From Streptomyces smaragdinus (lineage in GTDB: Bacteria; Actinomycetota; Actinomycetes; Streptomycetales; Streptomycetaceae): DNA of 64,000 nucleotides. The notes below the pieces were generated by a model. That model worked only from the letters and a program-made list of their open reading frames with translations, searched no databases and was not told the origin of the DNA. The position numbers and the translations under genes were made by a program. Location: positions 1 to 64,000 of the forward strand of contig NZ_WEGJ01000016.1 of the NCBI RefSeq assembly GCF_009604385.1, given 5' to 3'. The stretch's first letter is position 1, and every line of letters begins with the position of its first letter. Positions 63,319-64,000 of the stretch are shown here, in pieces.

Positions 63319-64000
63319 ATGCCCGACCAGGCCACCGAAGCGTTCGTCGCCCACCGCAGCCTGCTCTTCACCGTCGCGTACGAGATGCTCGGCTCGGCCG
63401 CCGACGCGGAGGACGTCCTCCAGGAGACCTGGCTGCGCTGGTCGGGCGTCGACCTGTCGGCCGTCCGCAACGAGCGCGCCTATCTGGTGCGGATCACCAC
63501 CCGCCAGGCCCTCACCCGGCTGCGCACCCTCGCCCGCCGCAAGGAGTCCTACGTCGGCCCCTGGCTGCCCGAGCCGCTGCTGACGACGCCCGACGTGGCG
63601 GAGGACGTGGAGCTGGCGGACAGCGTCTCGACGGCGATGCTGCTGGTCCTCGAGACACTCGGCCCCACCGAGCGGGCCGTGTTCGTGCTGCGCGAGGTGT
63701 TCGCCCTGCCGTACGACGAGATCGCGCAGGCCGTCGGCAAGGCCCCGGCGACCGTCCGCCAGATCGCCCACCGGGCACGCGACCACGTCGCCGCGCGCCG
63801 GCCGCGCGAGGTCATCACCCCCGCCGAGGCGGAGGGCGCCCTCGCGGCGTTCCAGCGGGCGGTGGAGACGGGCGATCTGCAGGGGCTGCTCGACCGGCTG
63901 GCGCCGGACGTGGTGCTGCTGGGCGACGGCGGCGGCGAGGTGGCGGCCTCGCGCGAGCCGGTGCTGGGAGCGGCTCGGGTGGCGGAGCTGCTGGCCACCG
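63319..64000 (+). CDS. ECF sigma factor, SigJ/ECF41 type (3' end beyond window)
   Basis: 227 codons visible from ATG 63319; the gene is cut by the window edge. Sigma2 at ~8-75 (AFVAHRSLLFTVAYEMLGSAADAEDVLQETWLRW), sigma4 at ~110-165 (LGPTERAVFVLREVFALPYDEIAQAVGKAPATVRQIAHRARDHV). It then enters the SnoaL-like C-terminal extension typical of ECF41 (AFQRAVETGDLQGLLDRLAPDVVLLGDGGGEV, with the DGGG motif). In ECF41 proteins that extension acts as a built-in regulator, so no separate anti-sigma factor is needed. Two matching promoters in the 169-bp divergent region make it the controller of itself and the FAD oxidoreductase. Confidence 0.93.
   Translation, partial: MPDQATEAFVAHRSLLFTVAYEMLGSAADAEDVLQETWLRWSGVDLSAVRNERAYLVRITTRQALTRLRTLARRKESYVGPWLPEPLLTTPDVAEDVELADSVSTAMLLVLETLGPTERAVFVLREVFALPYDEIAQAVGKAPATVRQIAHRARDHVAARRPREVITPAEAEGALAAFQRAVETGDLQGLLDRLAPDVVLLGDGGGEVAASREPVLGAARVAELLAT

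Noticed and set aside
1..64000. CRISPR array, prophage or integrated element
   Set aside because: No spaced identical repeats, integrase, terminase or portal genes; tRNA-His has no adjacent integrase and no duplicated 3' end that I can see.

Overview
This 64 kb window is very GC-rich, has strong third-position GC bias, uses many GTG and some TTG starts, and contains hallmark actinomycete genes (adpA, oligoribonuclease, the desferrioxamine operon, the cellobiose cebR-cebEFG-bglC locus, XRE/DUF5753-DUF397 regulator pairs). It is almost certainly from the core chromosome of a Streptomyces or close relative. I see no rRNA, CRISPR array, complete insertion sequence or prophage. There is one tRNA gene (His).

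Left part (1-25 kb). This is a mosaic of small regulatory units and housekeeping enzymes: a DUF1648 membrane protein with a YtrA-type GntR regulator; a padR-ABC ATPase-FtsX permease operon behind a near-perfect 21-bp palindrome; a secreted glycerophosphodiesterase; a secreted S37-type tripeptidyl aminopeptidase; a MarR-GNAT fusion; an acyl-CoA dehydrogenase and TesB thioesterase; agmatinase; a fused double ABC exporter; and a VapBC-like toxin-antitoxin pair next to the wreckage of a second antitoxin. Several genes here are broken: an XRE regulator at 1823, a TetR 3' fragment at 7657 and an XRE antitoxin at 21937.

Middle (25-41 kb). A four-gene leucine/isovalerate catabolic operon (carboxylase beta, biotin-carboxylase alpha, HMG-CoA lyase, acyl-CoA dehydrogenase) is transcribed divergently from a TetR regulator across two inverted operator-like sites. 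It is followed by a GH25 lysin, a GH20 lipoprotein hexosaminidase, glmS, an acetate-type transporter, a universal stress protein, then adpA (with the conserved bldA-dependent TTA codon), orn and tRNA-His. The hexosaminidase and glmS both serve N-acetylglucosamine/cell-wall metabolism, and AdpA is the central developmental regulator.

Right part (41-64 kb). A MarR gene faces a decayed flavin-dependent oxidoreductase but keeps two perfect operators. The desABCD siderophore operon sits behind a perfect 23-bp iron box and carries an extra VOC gene coupled to its 3' end. Then come a PLP dehydratase, a CGNR regulator with an MFS exporter, and the cellobiose system: cebR, cebE, cebF, cebG, bglC plus an adjacent MsiK-like ATPase, with two identical CebR boxes. 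A 215-bp MITE-like element with perfect 22-bp terminal inverted repeats lies against the cebR stop codon. The window ends with an orphan response regulator with a weakened receiver, a spermidine-synthase-like protein, a TPR regulator, and a divergent FAD oxidoreductase / ECF sigma factor pair. Both promoters of that pair match the ECF41 pattern TGTCAC(A/G)-N16-CGTC, which suggests a self-contained sigma-oxidoreductase circuit. The sigma gene runs off the right edge.
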